A stretch of 64,000 nucleotides of DNA from Lutraria lutraria. Its lineage: Eukaryota > Mollusca > Bivalvia > Venerida > Mactridae. The notes under the pieces were generated by a model that did no database searches, was not told the DNA's origin, and saw nothing but the letters and a program-made list of their open reading frames with translations. Positions 23,501 through 34,499 of this stretch are shown piece after piece; positions within the stretch are counted from its first letter, which is position 1, and every line of letters begins with the position of its first letter. Location: the NCBI GenBank assembly GCA_964023205.1, contig OZ026833.1, forward strand, positions 37,240,366-37,304,365, in the 5' to 3' direction. The position numbers and the translations under genes were made by a program.

Positions 23501-26145
23501 CAGATTTGGTATGGTTTGGTTACTTTTGGTTTTATTACATTTCTAGAAATGACAGTTTGTGAGAAAATTTCCTAGCATCAAGATTTTTTGACAAATCTAA
23601 TTTTTTATTTTCTCCTTAAGCGTTGTTGGTACATGAATGCAACTTTACTTACAAGTAGTTGGCATGACCAAAAGGTGGTGGCAAGGTTGAATTTGCTATG
23701 CTCTGCTTACTTTTGACTTTATTGAAATTCTAGAAATAACCATTTCCGTGAAAAGTCTCGGAGAGTTGCTGAAAGTCTTTGATTTTGAATATCTCTACCA
23801 TTATTTGGTCTGCATCATTGAACGTGCATATACTAGTAATGGACATCAATAGAAATCTGTGCCCCAAAAGGCTTGGCCTTGCTACGTTTACTTTGAATTT
23901 TATCAACATTTTAGAAATGGCAGTTGGAGAGAAAATTTTCCTGCGCGTACCCTTTACGATAAATTTTTATCTTTCATTTACTCTTTAATTGTAGGTAGTA
24001 CAAACATGGGACCATTATATTCAAGTAGTGTGGATCAATGGAAATCTGTGAGGAGAACAGATTTGGTATGGTTTGGTTACTTTTGGTTTTATTACATTTC
24101 TAGAAATGACAGTTTGTGAGAACATTTCCTAGCATCAAGATTTTTTGACAAATCTAATTTTTTATTTTCTCCTTAAGCGTTGTTGGTACATGAATGCAAC
24201 TTTACTTACAAGTAGTTGGCATGAACAAAAGTTGGTGGCAGGATTGAATTTGCTATGCTCTGCTTACTTTTGACTTTATTGAAATTCTAGAAATAACCAT
24301 TTCTGTGAAAAGTCTCCGAGAGTTGCTGAAGTCTTTGATTTTCAATATCTCTACCATTATTTGATCTGCAGCATTGAAAGTGAATATGCTGGTAATGGAT
24401 ATCAATAGAAATCTGTGCCCCAAAGGGCTTGGCCTTGCTACGTTTACTTTGAATTTTATCAACATTTTAGAAATGGCAGTTGGAGAGAAAATTTTCCTGC
24501 GCGTACCCTTTACGATAATTTTTTATCTTTCAGTTCCTCTTTAATTGTAGGTGGTACAAACATGGGACCATTACATACAAGTAGTGTGGATCAATGGAAA
24601 TCTGTGAGGAGAACAGATTTGGTATGGTTTGGTTACTTTTGGTTTTATTACATTTCTAGAAATGACAGTTTGTGAGAAAATTTCCTAGCATCAAGATTTT
24701 TTGACAAATCTAATTTTTTATTTTCTCCTTAAGCGTTGTTGGTACATGAATGCAACTTTACTTACAAGTAGTTGGCATGAACAAAAGTTGGTGGCAGGAT
24801 TGAATTTGCTATGCTCTGCTTACTTTTGACTTTATTGAAATTCTAGAAATAACCATTTCTGTGAAAAGTCTCCGAGGGTTGCTGAAGTCTTTGATTTTCA
24901 ATATCTCTACCATTATTTGATCTGCAGCCTTGAAAGTGAATATGCTAGTAATGGACATCAATAGAAATCTATGTCCAAAATGGCTTGGTCTTCCTACTTT
25001 TACTTTGAATTTTATTAACATTTTAGAAATGGCTGTTGGAGAGAAAATTTTCCTGCGCGTACCCTTTACGATAAATTTTTATCTTTCATTTACTCTTTAA
25101 TTGTAGGTAGTACAAACATGGGACCATTATATTCAAGTAGTGTGGATCAATGGAAATCTGTGAGGAGAACAGATTTGGTATGGTTTGGTTACTTTTGGTT
25201 TTATTACATTTCTAGAAATGACAAGTTTGTGAGAAAATTTCCTAGCGTCAAGATTTTTTGACAAGTCTAATTTTTTATTTTCTCCTTAAGCGTTGTTGGT
25301 ACATGAATGCAACTTTACTTACAAGTAGTTGGCATGAACAAAAGTTGGTGGCAGGATTGAATTTGCTATGCTCTGCTTACTTCTGACTTTATTGAAATTC
25401 TAGAAATAACCATTTCCTAAAAAGTCTCCGAGAGTTGCTGAAAGTCTTTGATTTTGAATATCTCAACCATTATTTGGTCTGCAGCATTGAACGTGCATAT
25501 ACTAGTAATGGACAGCAATAGAAATCTGTGACCCAAAAGGCTTGGCCTTGCTACGTTTACTTTGAATTTTATCAACATTTTAGAAATGGCAGTTGGAGAG
25601 AAAATTTTCCTGCGCGTACCCTTTACAATAATTTTTTATCTTTCATTTACTCTTTAATTGTAGGTAGTACAAACATGGGACCATTACATACAAGTAGTGT
25701 GGATCAATGGAAATCTGTGAGGAGAACAGATTTGGTATGGTTTGGTTACTTTTGGTTTTATTACATTTCTAGAAATGACAGTTTGTGAGAAAATTTCCTA
25801 GCATCAAGATTTTTTGACAAATCTAATTTTTTATTTTCTCCTTAAGTGTTGTTGGTACATGAATGCAACTTTACTTACAAGTAGTTGGCATGAACAAAAG
25901 TTGGTGGCAGGATTGAATTTGCTATGCCCTGCTTACTTTTGACTTTATTGAAATTCTAGAAATAACCATTTCTGTGAAAAGTCTCCGAGAGTTGCTGAAA
26001 GTCTTTGATTTTCAATATCTCTACCATTGTTTGGTCTGCAGCATTGAAAGTGCATATGCTAGTAATGGACATCTATGGAAATCTGTTCCACAAAAGGCTT
26101 GGCCTTGCTACGTTTTCTTTGAATTTTATTAACATTTTAGAAATG
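17578..26145 (+). repeat. Three-level satellite: 185-bp, 556-bp and 1113-bp periods
   Basis: TTTGACTTTATTGAAATTC recurs about every 557 bp from 17585 to 25937, giving about 15.5 monomers. Inside each monomer the landmark pattern (A)TTCTAGAAAT...GAGAAAATTTTCC occurs three times at about 185-bp spacing (ATTCTAGAAATAACC, ATTTTAGAAATGGCAG, ATTTCTAGAAATGACAG), so the monomer is itself three diverged subunits. In the right half two monomer types alternate, for example TGAACAAAAGTTGGTGGCAGG against TGACCAAAAGGTGGTGGCAAG. This gives near-identical copies 1113 bp apart (23302 against 24415). Edge monomers are more diverged. The many 69-, 70- and 86-codon frames here are repeat-borne and carry no known domain. 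Confidence 0.96.
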
Positions 26146-26473
26146 ACAAAACCAGTCCAGTCTGATCCAGTTGAGATAAAAAGGACTATACTTCTATATG
26201 AACTTTTTGATTTAAAAACAGTTTGAAATGTTTCTTATACAAATAAAGGCCAATTTCACCAGTAAGACATATCTTTCTAGGTAAAATATGCAACATTCAA
26301 ACAAAAGCCTTCTGGGATTTCAATCAGTGATACTTTTTTCTGTTTGAGAAGCAATATCATACTGCTGAGTAATAATATAAACTTACATTCCATTTACTGT
26401 GGAATTCATTCAATCTTTACCTCATATTGGTTGTACCATACATCAATACTGGGACGTCCTAAAAATTTGCATG
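26146..26473. other. Satellite flank, no gene recognised
   Basis: The sequence leaves the satellite at AGAAATGACAAAACC near 26140. Nothing could be assigned before the inverted repeat. Confidence 0.45.
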
Positions 26474-26548
26474 ACCCAGGTAATAATTTTGTACCCGGGT
26501 AGTAGCATTACTCGACCCGATACCCGGGTACAAAATTATTACCTGGGT
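26474..26548. repeat. Perfect 27-bp inverted repeat containing CCCGGG
   Basis: Arms 26474-26500 and 26522-26548 are exact reverse complements (ACCCAGGTAATAATTTTGTA continuing CCCGGGT). The loop is 21 nt and carries CTCGACCCGAT. Phrases of the arm (AAATTTTCTACCCG, GGGTACCCGGGTAC) recur at the ends of the duplication at 27074-27629, so both probably belong to one transposon family with GGGACG ends. Confidence 0.93.
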
Positions 26549-27073
26549 ACCCTTGAAGTAGAACACTCCATAATAAACTCGTTTTGATTTTTTAGCGAAA
26601 AAAACTTATTTGATTAGACCTAATTATATGTTTTTGTCAACCTTACCGATCAATACTTAAGACATCTGTGGCCGATTTCAATATAATATTTAACTTACCA
26701 ACGAATACTCATCCCGTATTCATTTTTATGCTTAAGTGCTGCTCCGACAAGTATGAATTATTGTTCTAATGGTCAAAATATTAACACAGATTTTTCTATC
26801 CATTTGTTTGCAATACAGTCTAAACTTTTAATTAACTCCATCAGTATTTATATATGTAACTAGCAGTTTACCGCAAGTAAAATCTTCGCACGTACATGTA
26901 TATTTACCGTTATTTACCCCAATTTTCATTAGTAACGGTTGGCAAATTTGAGAGCCTGGGATGGGGAGGCTAGTAAAGTAAGGGACTAGAATCCTGAACG
27001 TTTCCAGTAACGCCAGGCTCTTACTTTACAAACACAGGTGGTGGCACACGTACATTGGAAGACTTGGAGTCGG
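26549..27073. other. No gene recognised
   Basis: Non-coding sequence between the inverted repeat and the duplication. It may be the interior of a degraded element. Confidence 0.4.
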
Positions 27074-27629
27074 ACACATGTAACTTTTTCTGCTATATAT
27101 GTATTTATTCAACTCAAGGTCGCAGATATTGCATTTTGTCATCTGTTTATCACTATATAAGGAGCGCGAGTTATTGCCGAACTTTGCCGGCTTTTTGTGC
27201 AGTTTGGTTGTTTGCCAATCTATTTAAGTAATATATAGTGACAGGATGCAGGAATGATAACTCTTTTGAGATGAATAGGGGTACTCGGGTACTCGCGGGT
27301 AATATGGTCACGGGTACCCGGGTACAAATTTTCTACCCGTCCCAGCTCTAGACACATGTAACTTTTTCTGCTATATATGTATTTATTCAACTCAAGGTTG
27401 CAGATATTGCATTTTGTCATCTGTTTATCGCTATATAAGGAGCGCGAGTTATTGCCGAACTTTGCCGGCTTTTTGTGCAGTTTGGTTGTTTGCCAATCTA
27501 TTTAAGTAATATATAGTGACAGGATGCAGGAATGATAACTCTTTTGAGATGAATAGGGGTACTCGGGTACTCGCGGGTAATATGGTCACGGGTACCCGGG
27601 TACAAATTTTCTACCCGTCCCAGCTCTAG
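27074..27629. repeat. Two-copy tandem duplication, 278-bp unit
   Basis: ACACATGTAACTTTTTCTGC starts at 27074 and 27352, and the CAGCTCTAG ends are at 27343 and 27621. The copies differ at only a few bases (GGTCGC/GGTTGC, TCACT/TCGCT). Each ends in the palindromic GGGTACCCGGGTAC motif and includes CTATATAAGGAGCGCGAG, a TATA-like phrase. The phrase AGAGCTGGGACGGG on the minus strand looks like the terminus of a hAT-type element. Confidence 0.93.
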
Positions 27630-28066
27630 TCGTTTCTGTGATTATAGGTTAAAAAGTTGGAAGTAACAGTACATGTATATGTTTATTGTCTGATATACAT
27701 ATTCGACTTTCACAAGTTTTTTGAAAAACTTCTACCACGAATTTCCCATACACCGGGCGGTCATGGATATTCAAAGCATTGATTAATACCATTTGGTAGA
27801 CAACTGCAATCGCTCATGCGCAAAGTTAGAATTTACAATTTGTGACAGTTTATAGCAAAGACATAAAGGGAAAAATACAACAAGTCGTTCACATAGCTGG
27901 TGCCGCTAGGTGGCATTTTAATGTCATTTAGTTGCTGGGTTACCAACGTCAAACTGAAAAAAAGAACTATATTTTCGTAAGTGCTGCTACTTCAGGTATA
28001 ATATCCTATAGTAAAATTTCCGTTCTCCTGATTCCTGCAGCTAGTACTGAAGTGATCTGAGATATT
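27630..28066. other. No gene recognised
   Basis: AT-rich sequence between the duplication and the SGNH fragment, without visible element ends. Confidence 0.45.
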
Positions 28067-28510
28067 TTACTTGAGATTTGAAGCTAGGACCGCTCCTCCT
28101 TTCAAGTTGAGGTGAATTTCGTCACGGAACAATGATTTATCAACTATTCCTTGTGGTAAGAATTTGTCATCATTGTTAATAAATACAAAATTATTATCAT
28201 CGCAAAGGTTACATAGAAGTTTGTTTAGTTCTTTGATCACTGATGTTGAGAGCATGTCATATTGTTTTGGTAGAACTGAAGATATGGCTATTTTTGCCTT
28301 GTTGTTGTATTCATTTATTGCAGTAGTTATTTCACTGAATTCCTTAATGATATCGCTGCAGTCTTCTGCATTCATAATGTTGTTCATCCCTGCTTTTATA
28401 ATGAACATAATGTTGTTTATCCCTGCTTGTATAATGAACATAATGTTGTTTATCCCTGCTTGTACAATGAACATGTCATAATCATTGAGTTTTGGACAAG
28501 AAGATTTTTT
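28067..28510 (-). pseudogene. SGNH/GDSL-hydrolase-like fragment with triplicated motif
   Basis: The minus frame runs SSCPKLNDYDMFIVQAGINN onward to LFRDEIHLNLKGGAVLASNL near its end. The RDEIHLN segment matches the C-terminal catalytic D-x-x-H block of SGNH hydrolases, and IVQAGINNI resembles the G-x-N block III. Between them ISSVLPKQ and VFINNDDKF follow the usual order. Such domains are commonly found in invertebrate retroelement proteins. The catalytic Ser block (GDS) is not present, so this is the C-terminal part only. A 33-bp unit (11 residues, GINNIMFIIQA) is repeated three times in frame at 28376-28474, which multiplies block III. It is probably a relic of a mobile-element protein. No reverse transcriptase is seen beside it. 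Confidence 0.65.
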
Positions 28511-29589
28511 TAATTTTCATATACATATGTCAGCATGAGGAAGAATTAGCAGATCGGTAGATTAAAATGATTGATCTATAGTTTCTTGGAGTTACTCCCC
28601 CTTAAAGTCCCATAAGCTTATAAATGTATTGGTCCCAATAGTTTCTGTTTGTTCTATAACAGAGGAATCCGATGTGTTATCCTCCAGTGCATACTTTATA
28701 ACAAGAAAAACTGTTCCCGAAACCACTATCGTATTTTTTCAATATCATTGAAATAAATACTATTTATAGAACACCAGTGTTTCCTGCAGTCATGCTATGC
28801 ACACGTAGTAAAGTGACGTCACGGGCCCTACATAATTTCAAGTTTACAAAAGCAAAAATCACAGTGAAATGAGTGTTTTCAGAAGAAAAGGGGCTTGTTT
28901 CGTCGGTAATAATTATCATGGGATGATATCAGCAATTAAATGTTTTTGCATATATTTTTCTACAGCAAAAAGCTAATGGGGCTTTAAATTTAGTAATACA
29001 GAACAATAGATGTAATGATAGTAAAGATATATATCTTATTTGCTCTATAACATATTTACACAATGCCTTTCTCTGTCCACATCTCGTAGAAATGTTGTCA
29101 TATGCTCTTTCTTATTTTTTGCAATATCATTGAAAAAAATACTGTGCTATATTTCTATATGTACTTCGTGATTAAAAAGAACTTTTCGGAATGTTTTTAT
29201 TGCAAGTAAAAGTCAATTTCACTGATAAGATACCTTTCTAGGTAATATAAGACCTACTTAAATTTTAACATTCAAAATGCTAATGGGCTTTAAGGTATCT
29301 GGCTTGGATGTCAGATCAAATCAAGTTTCACCAATTTATAGATTTAAAAACTAAACCATAATTATATACTAAGATAAACCCACTGTATAAAGTACATTGC
29401 AAGTGATTTGAAACAGATATTACATTTGATTGGTCTTCTATAAACCAATATCACACATAATTTACAAATTTTTGAACAACGATAACTACTCTGTATATAG
29501 GAATATATTACAACAAATAGCCTTAAAATGACTATAAATGTATCAAGCAGGCAACCTTGCCTTAGTTTTTTAGTCCTCCGTTCGTTAGA
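28511..29589. other. No gene recognised
   Basis: AT-rich. The phrases AGGTAAAATATGC (26280) and AGGTAATATAAGACC (29240), each with AACATTCAAA nearby, suggest an unassigned dispersed repeat. No domain-bearing frame. Confidence 0.4.
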
Positions 29590-30200
29590 TACTGTAGAAC
29601 TGGTTTTATTCGCGTTAGTTTTATTTTTCGCTAATATTCGCGAATCGAATACCTAGCGAATTCATAAATATCGCGAATAAATACTGAGTTTTATATATTC
29701 AAAAATGAGTATCTCCGAAAATACGCAACTTAAGTCACTACTAGTATTTTATCGTAGAATAATCAGTTTAGTTAATCAGAAGAAAGCAATATATTAACAA
29801 TAAACATATACCAGTCCTTTAATGTTTGCATTCAATTTTTTATAATATTGCTTTTACTAAACTTTCATTTGCTGGAAAATTTTTGACACCGTTTGAACAT
29901 ACAAGTAACAGTTTTTCACACTTCCCTACTGTTTGTAAAACATAACTTCCACAACAACACCAAACTTTTATCAATCTATTGTTATTATACTTTATTAGAT
30001 AGAAATCACTTAAAACTTAAACGTCTAACAGATCAGGTGTGACACACAAATACTAAAGTAACAACTGCGTGTCTTTGATCACACTTTAATCCTGCCTGAC
30101 GACGTTGTGAATTCATAAATACACGAATAAAGAAAACAGCTGCTTATTAACAAAAAACGCGAAATTTTGACCTCGCAAAATTAAAGCGTTATACAGTACT
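29590..30200. mobile_element. Possible MITE with CGCGAAT-rich ends
   Basis: The left end has TACTGTAGAACTGGTTTTAT followed by TCGCG motifs. The right end has CGCGAAATTTTGACC and GCGTTATACAGTA. The outer TACTGTA and TACAGTA are inverted, and GCGAATA-type motifs recur inside. The interior is non-coding. The boundaries are approximate. Confidence 0.4.
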
Positions 30201-30780
30201 TGACTTTAAAGAAATTCCGTACTCAGAACCTTGCTGTTTATTACGTAATACTCCATAGATAAAAAATGAAAACAAGTATCAAAATTTTTAGGCACGGTTC
30301 CCTAGATTAACATTTCTGCTACAAAATATCGAAAACTGCTTTGAAATCTGTCATCAAATAAGACAGCAATGTTAATTCAAAATGACAGCTACTGTGTTTT
30401 TTTAAGCTGAGCAATTAACAATTAAAGTGTGATAGCCAATCAAAATTGCTTATGTTTACGGTTCAATAATTGAAACCACGCCCAGATTTGATGTCTAGTA
30501 AGATATTTTATAACAAATTTTTGTCATTAATGAATTAATAGTATCATAACGTACCAATACAATGAACATTACGTTAGAGATGTTTAACGTTGATGAGGAA
30601 AAGTCGATAAAGGGGTGCAGTATCTATCGCTAATAAACACCATTTTTTAACGTTCGGTAAGAATTTTTTGTTGCTTGGTATTAAAGTATGATATTTATTC
30701 TTTGTAAATAAAGTAAAATATCATTTTACGTTATTTTAGCGATTTTAACTAAGCCAGATATGTTAATTAGCTTATAATAT
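30201..30780. other. No gene recognised
   Basis: AT-rich sequence with no visible structure. Confidence 0.45.
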
Positions 30781-31480
30781 GTTTCTTGGCAATTTTAACC
30801 CTAGGGCCATAATTTGAACAAATTTATTAAAGGTCCTCTAGACAATGCTACATACCAAATATCTAAGCTCTAGGCCTAGTGATTTCGGACAAGAACATTT
30901 TTTAAATTCTCCTAATAGTCTATATGCCCATATAAATCAAGTGACCCCTGGGGCAGGGCCAATTTTGACCCTAGGGCAATAATTTGAACAAACTTGGTAG
31001 AGGTTCACTGGGCAATGCTACACCCCAAATATCTAAGCTCTATAGGCATTACAGTTTCTGACAAGAAGATTTTTTAAATTTCTCTATCTAAGTCTATGTG
31101 ATATCAAGTTACCCCTGGAGCGGAGCCAATTTTGATCCTAGGGCTACAATTTGAATGAACTTGGTAGAGGTCCGTTAGACAATGCCACACACCAAATATC
31201 TAAGCTCTATGCCCTGTAGTTTTGGACAAGAAGATTTTTAAAGTTTTTCCTATTGGTTGCCATGGCAACCAGAGTTTTTAATGCAATTAAAATCTTTGAA
31301 CAACTTTGGTAGAGCTTCTTGAAAGGAACATCCCTGTAAAGTTTCGTTGAAATTGGCCAACATGTTAAGAAGGAGATGTTGTTTAAAGCAATTGATGACA
31401 CACGCATATGAGTGTAACAGTATTTCAATAACTGATCTTTCAAGCCATCAACATGATATTGGGTAAAATAATTTCTCAGT
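30781..31480 (-). repeat. Dispersed bivalve-type repeat, CTAGGGCCATAATTTG class
   Basis: Three degenerate tandem units of about 168 bp are marked by CCCTAGGGCCATAATTTGAA (30800), CCCTAGGGCAATAATTTGAA (about 30970) and CCTAGGGCTACAATTTGAAT (about 31137). They are followed by TTGCCATGGCAACC and AAGGAGATGTTGTTTAAAGC. The reverse complement of that last phrase appears at 13885-13915 (GCTTTAAACAACATCTCCTT), so the two loci carry the same family in opposite orientation. Non-coding. Confidence 0.75.
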
Positions 31481-32004
31481 TTCCCCAAATATCACCAATT
31501 TTTAAAGGTGCATATAACTACTGTTACCTTTATTACAAATTATGTTTTTTAAATTATGACAAAACCCATGTTCACACATAAAAACCTTATTTAAGTGCAT
31601 TTCTATAAGCCAACTTTAAGGTAAGGTAAAACTCGAGAATTACACATATTCTGAAATTCGTCTGCACCAACACGTTCTCTTTTGTAGCAGTTTTTGCACA
31701 TCAAACGTCAAAATTCGAAAATAACTACAACAAATAATCAAAGTAAATATATGCTTAAAAGTGATTATGTCAGTATTTTAATGTAAATTTATTGCTTATA
31801 AGCAATACCTAATAACATATACAAAAGACGTTGATTTTACTGAAAGTGCTTTCCGATAGAAGTCAGTATGCATGCGCGGCCAAACAGACATGATATCTTG
31901 GTGAAATCTACAGTTGCTTATCCCTTTGTATAATGGTATTAATTATCATTACAGACGATGTCACTCAACTCATGTGACTTCAGAGATAGATTCTGTGGCT
32001 AGTA
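31481..32004. other. No gene recognised
   Basis: AT-rich sequence without notable frames. Confidence 0.45.
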
Positions 32005-32073
32005 TGTACTCGGTCAGGTTACCAGAGTACCTGTATGGAATGTCCCCCTGGTTACAAATGTCCTGGACACTGA
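32005..32073 (+). CDS. Cys-rich exon-like fragment (GCC2/GCC3-type)
   Basis: The frame reads CTRSGYQSTCMECPPGYKCP then GH and a stop at 32071. The C-x2-C-PPGY-x-C spacing resembles the ephrin-receptor-like (GCC2/GCC3) and EGF-type Cys modules of extracellular proteins. It is preceded by CTGTGGCTAG, a poor acceptor. No adjoining modules or donor could be placed. It may be a lone decayed exon or chance. Confidence 0.25.
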   Translation, partial: CTRSGYQSTCMECPPGYKCPGH

Positions 32074-32156
32074 AGTAGACGCAGAGTATGTACATCTTTT
32101 TATGTCAATCATTCTCTAGATAATGTCCGAAAGTGTTTTGTCTTTTTGACACAACC

Positions 32157-32703
32157 TAAGGCTCGGTCACAACCCACCGCGCATGTTTTAAGTTTTTTGG
32201 GGAGGCCACGGCCACCACGTTTTTCTGAAAACGTGGGAAGGGAGTGGCAATAGCAGGGAAGAAGTACTTAAATACACGTCACACGCACGGTTGCATAAGG
32301 TGTACGTTCGCAACCCATACGCCACAGTTGGCCATTAGCGGTTCCATGATCGTACATTGCACACAAGGTGAGTAACACGTGCTTACAACATACTATCGTT
32401 GTGCAATTGCCACTTTATCGTACGAAGGCCGTACTTGCACATGCTGTTTACAAACCGTGTCCATTCTCACTTGTATGTTGTAAGTGTGTGCAGGTACGAT
32501 GAACGTGAGTACTGAGGTGAATCTGTAGCCCGACCGCAGGCCGAAAGTTCCTAAGGCACTAAAAGTGCTAAGGCGTGTCTGCGTGCTTCCAAATCCGTAT
32601 GGAGTCTGTACTCACCACGTACAGATCGCCAAGTTTTACCCACGTTTTTGCAAGTAGACAGCATGCACTTGCAAGTACGGCATGTTGGGACCGGCGCTAT
32701 AAA
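32157..32703. mobile_element. Candidate DNA transposon or MITE, GC-richer, about 545 bp
   Basis: The left end AAGGCTCGGTCACAACCCAC and the right end ATGTTGGGACCGGCGC are imperfect inverted repeats (GCTCGGTCACAAC against GCGCCGGTCCCAAC). The body is clearly richer in GC and CpG than its surroundings and contains a hairpin CCACGTTTTTCTGAAAACGTGG (arms CCACGTTTT/AAAACGTGG) near 32217. No coding frame. Confidence 0.55.
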
Positions 32704-32850
32704 CAGGCAATTATTATCATGCTATAGATGTTATCAATGCTTGGCCAAATTACAAGAACACATATCTTTAACATAGAAAAGAGATTATGTTTTATAGGAA
32801 CATGTGAAAATATGTCCAGAGATGAATGAATGTATCTGTAATAGTTTAAT

Positions 32851-33235
32851 CAGGGCTTGACACTAACTTTTTCAGGAGGTAGTCAGCAGGACTACCAGCA
32901 AAGAAAATGAGGTAGTCCTTGCAAAATATAGTTAGTCCTCATTCTAATAAATATAGAAACATGTTTGTAACTTTATTTCAATGCCTATCAAGTGTACTTT
33001 ATCAGAATACATGGCAGGTATGAAAGTCAGATTTTCACGAATGTATTGAACAAAGTTATACAGGTTACATCACATCCGATCTTTATTTTTTAATTAAATT
33101 TGTACTTGAAGTTATAGAATTCAGGTCACCCAAATATCAGGTAGCCTGACGGGATACCCAGCTTTGAAACCTAGGTAGTCCTTGGAGAAAATAGGTAGCC
33201 TCTGGCTAACTGACCATTGTTAGTGTCGAGCCCTG
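32851..33235. mobile_element. hAT-type MITE with 17-bp terminal inverted repeats
   Basis: Starts CAGGGCTTGACACTAAC and ends GTTAGTGTCGAGCCCTG, inverted repeats with one mismatch and the hAT-type CAGGG start. TTAAT lies directly outside both ends (left ..TTTAAT, right TTAATC..), a partial trace of target duplication. The interior has repeated GGTAGTCC and GGTAGCC phrases and no frame. Confidence 0.82.
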
Positions 33236-33949
33236 TTAATCTTTGCTATTGTTACCTTTTATAACATTTAGTAGGTCTTTATGAAATATTTGATTTTGTA
33301 CCCTCTCTGAGTTTGTCCCAATTTCCTCAAAGTCTTGTAATAGGACCAAAATATTCTTTTCATACTGGTAAGTAATTACAGTAAAACCTTGATTATTCAA
33401 CAACTGATATTCTGAATACCCGATATTATCCAAACCTGATTATGTTTATATATATTTCAAGTACAACGAATCCTGGTTGTACAAATTGGATTTTAATTTT
33501 GAAGACGAAATTATTTTATTTCAAAATAATTAAGAACAAAAAATAATACTATCAAACACTTATTTACATATATGTATGTATATAAGTCCTTGATACTATA
33601 TACCAAAAATAGTTGAATTTAGATCAATTTTTAAAGTTATGAGCTGTTATATGAATACTAGCTTAGAAATTCATATTTGTGAGTCAGCGTGTAAGACAGG
33701 TATATGAACTATGTCAGTCATCATTTATATTGTATGTAATTCTTTTTTTAGATTTTTAATAACATGATTATGATAGTTCATGCCAAAAATCGTTGATTTG
33801 GGGGTTCTCATAATTATAAAAGTTATAAGATTTTATGTGTATGCATACCTAGAGACTCATGCATTATTCATAATGCACATATTGAAATTCATATTCCTGA
33901 ATATTCAATGTCATGCATTGACAAATTTGAATATAACTTATTATTAAAC
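33236..33949. other. No gene recognised
   Basis: AT-rich sequence without structure that I can assign. Confidence 0.45.
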
Positions 33950-34300
33950 ACCATGAGACAGTGTTACACATAAGACCAAGGTTAAAAGCTCCAAGACCAT
34001 GGTCACACTTATGTCAAATGTCAAAGATGGGCATTTTTTGTGTCTGTTTCATAACATGCATAAATATTTACTATCATGAGATGACGTGTCCTGCGCAAGA
34101 CCCAGGTCTGTAGGCTAAAATTCAAGGTCACACTTAGATGTCAAACCTTAAAAAAGTATTATATACCTCGTCTGTACATATTTGAAAATGATTTGGCATA
34201 ATACAATGAGACCATGTGTCCTGGGCAACACCCAGATCCATTGGTCAAATGTCACGATTACACACTCGGTCAAATATATTTTCCTTGTATGGGCTGTGCC
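33950..34300 (+). repeat. Degenerate tandem repeat, GTGTCCTGCGCAAGACCCAG class
   Basis: Units of roughly 110-170 bp share GTCCTGCGCAAGACCCAGGT (34087), GTCCTGGGCAACACCCAGAT (34217), AAGGTCACACTTAGATGTCA and AAGACCATGGTCACACTTAT. Non-coding, and too diverged to define a precise period. Confidence 0.55.
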
Positions 34301-34499
34301 TTCTGTTTGCATTCAAGGATTTGAAAGGGTATTTGAGAAAACCGAACAGTACATCAACTATCGGCATAGCGCAACTGGTAACAATGTTGGTTGTTGATAC
34401 ATTTGTTGTGAAAATATCAGTTTGAGACTGCGATAGTACTTTTTCGCAAACTGTTTTCTATTTCTATATAATTTTATATATATATATTTTTTTTTCGTT

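Noticed and set aside
18213..26226. Recurring 69-, 70- and 86-codon frames (MPQKAWPCYVYFEF and similar) as a protein family
   Set aside because: They repeat with the satellite period, occur on both strands and carry no domain. They are monomer sequence.
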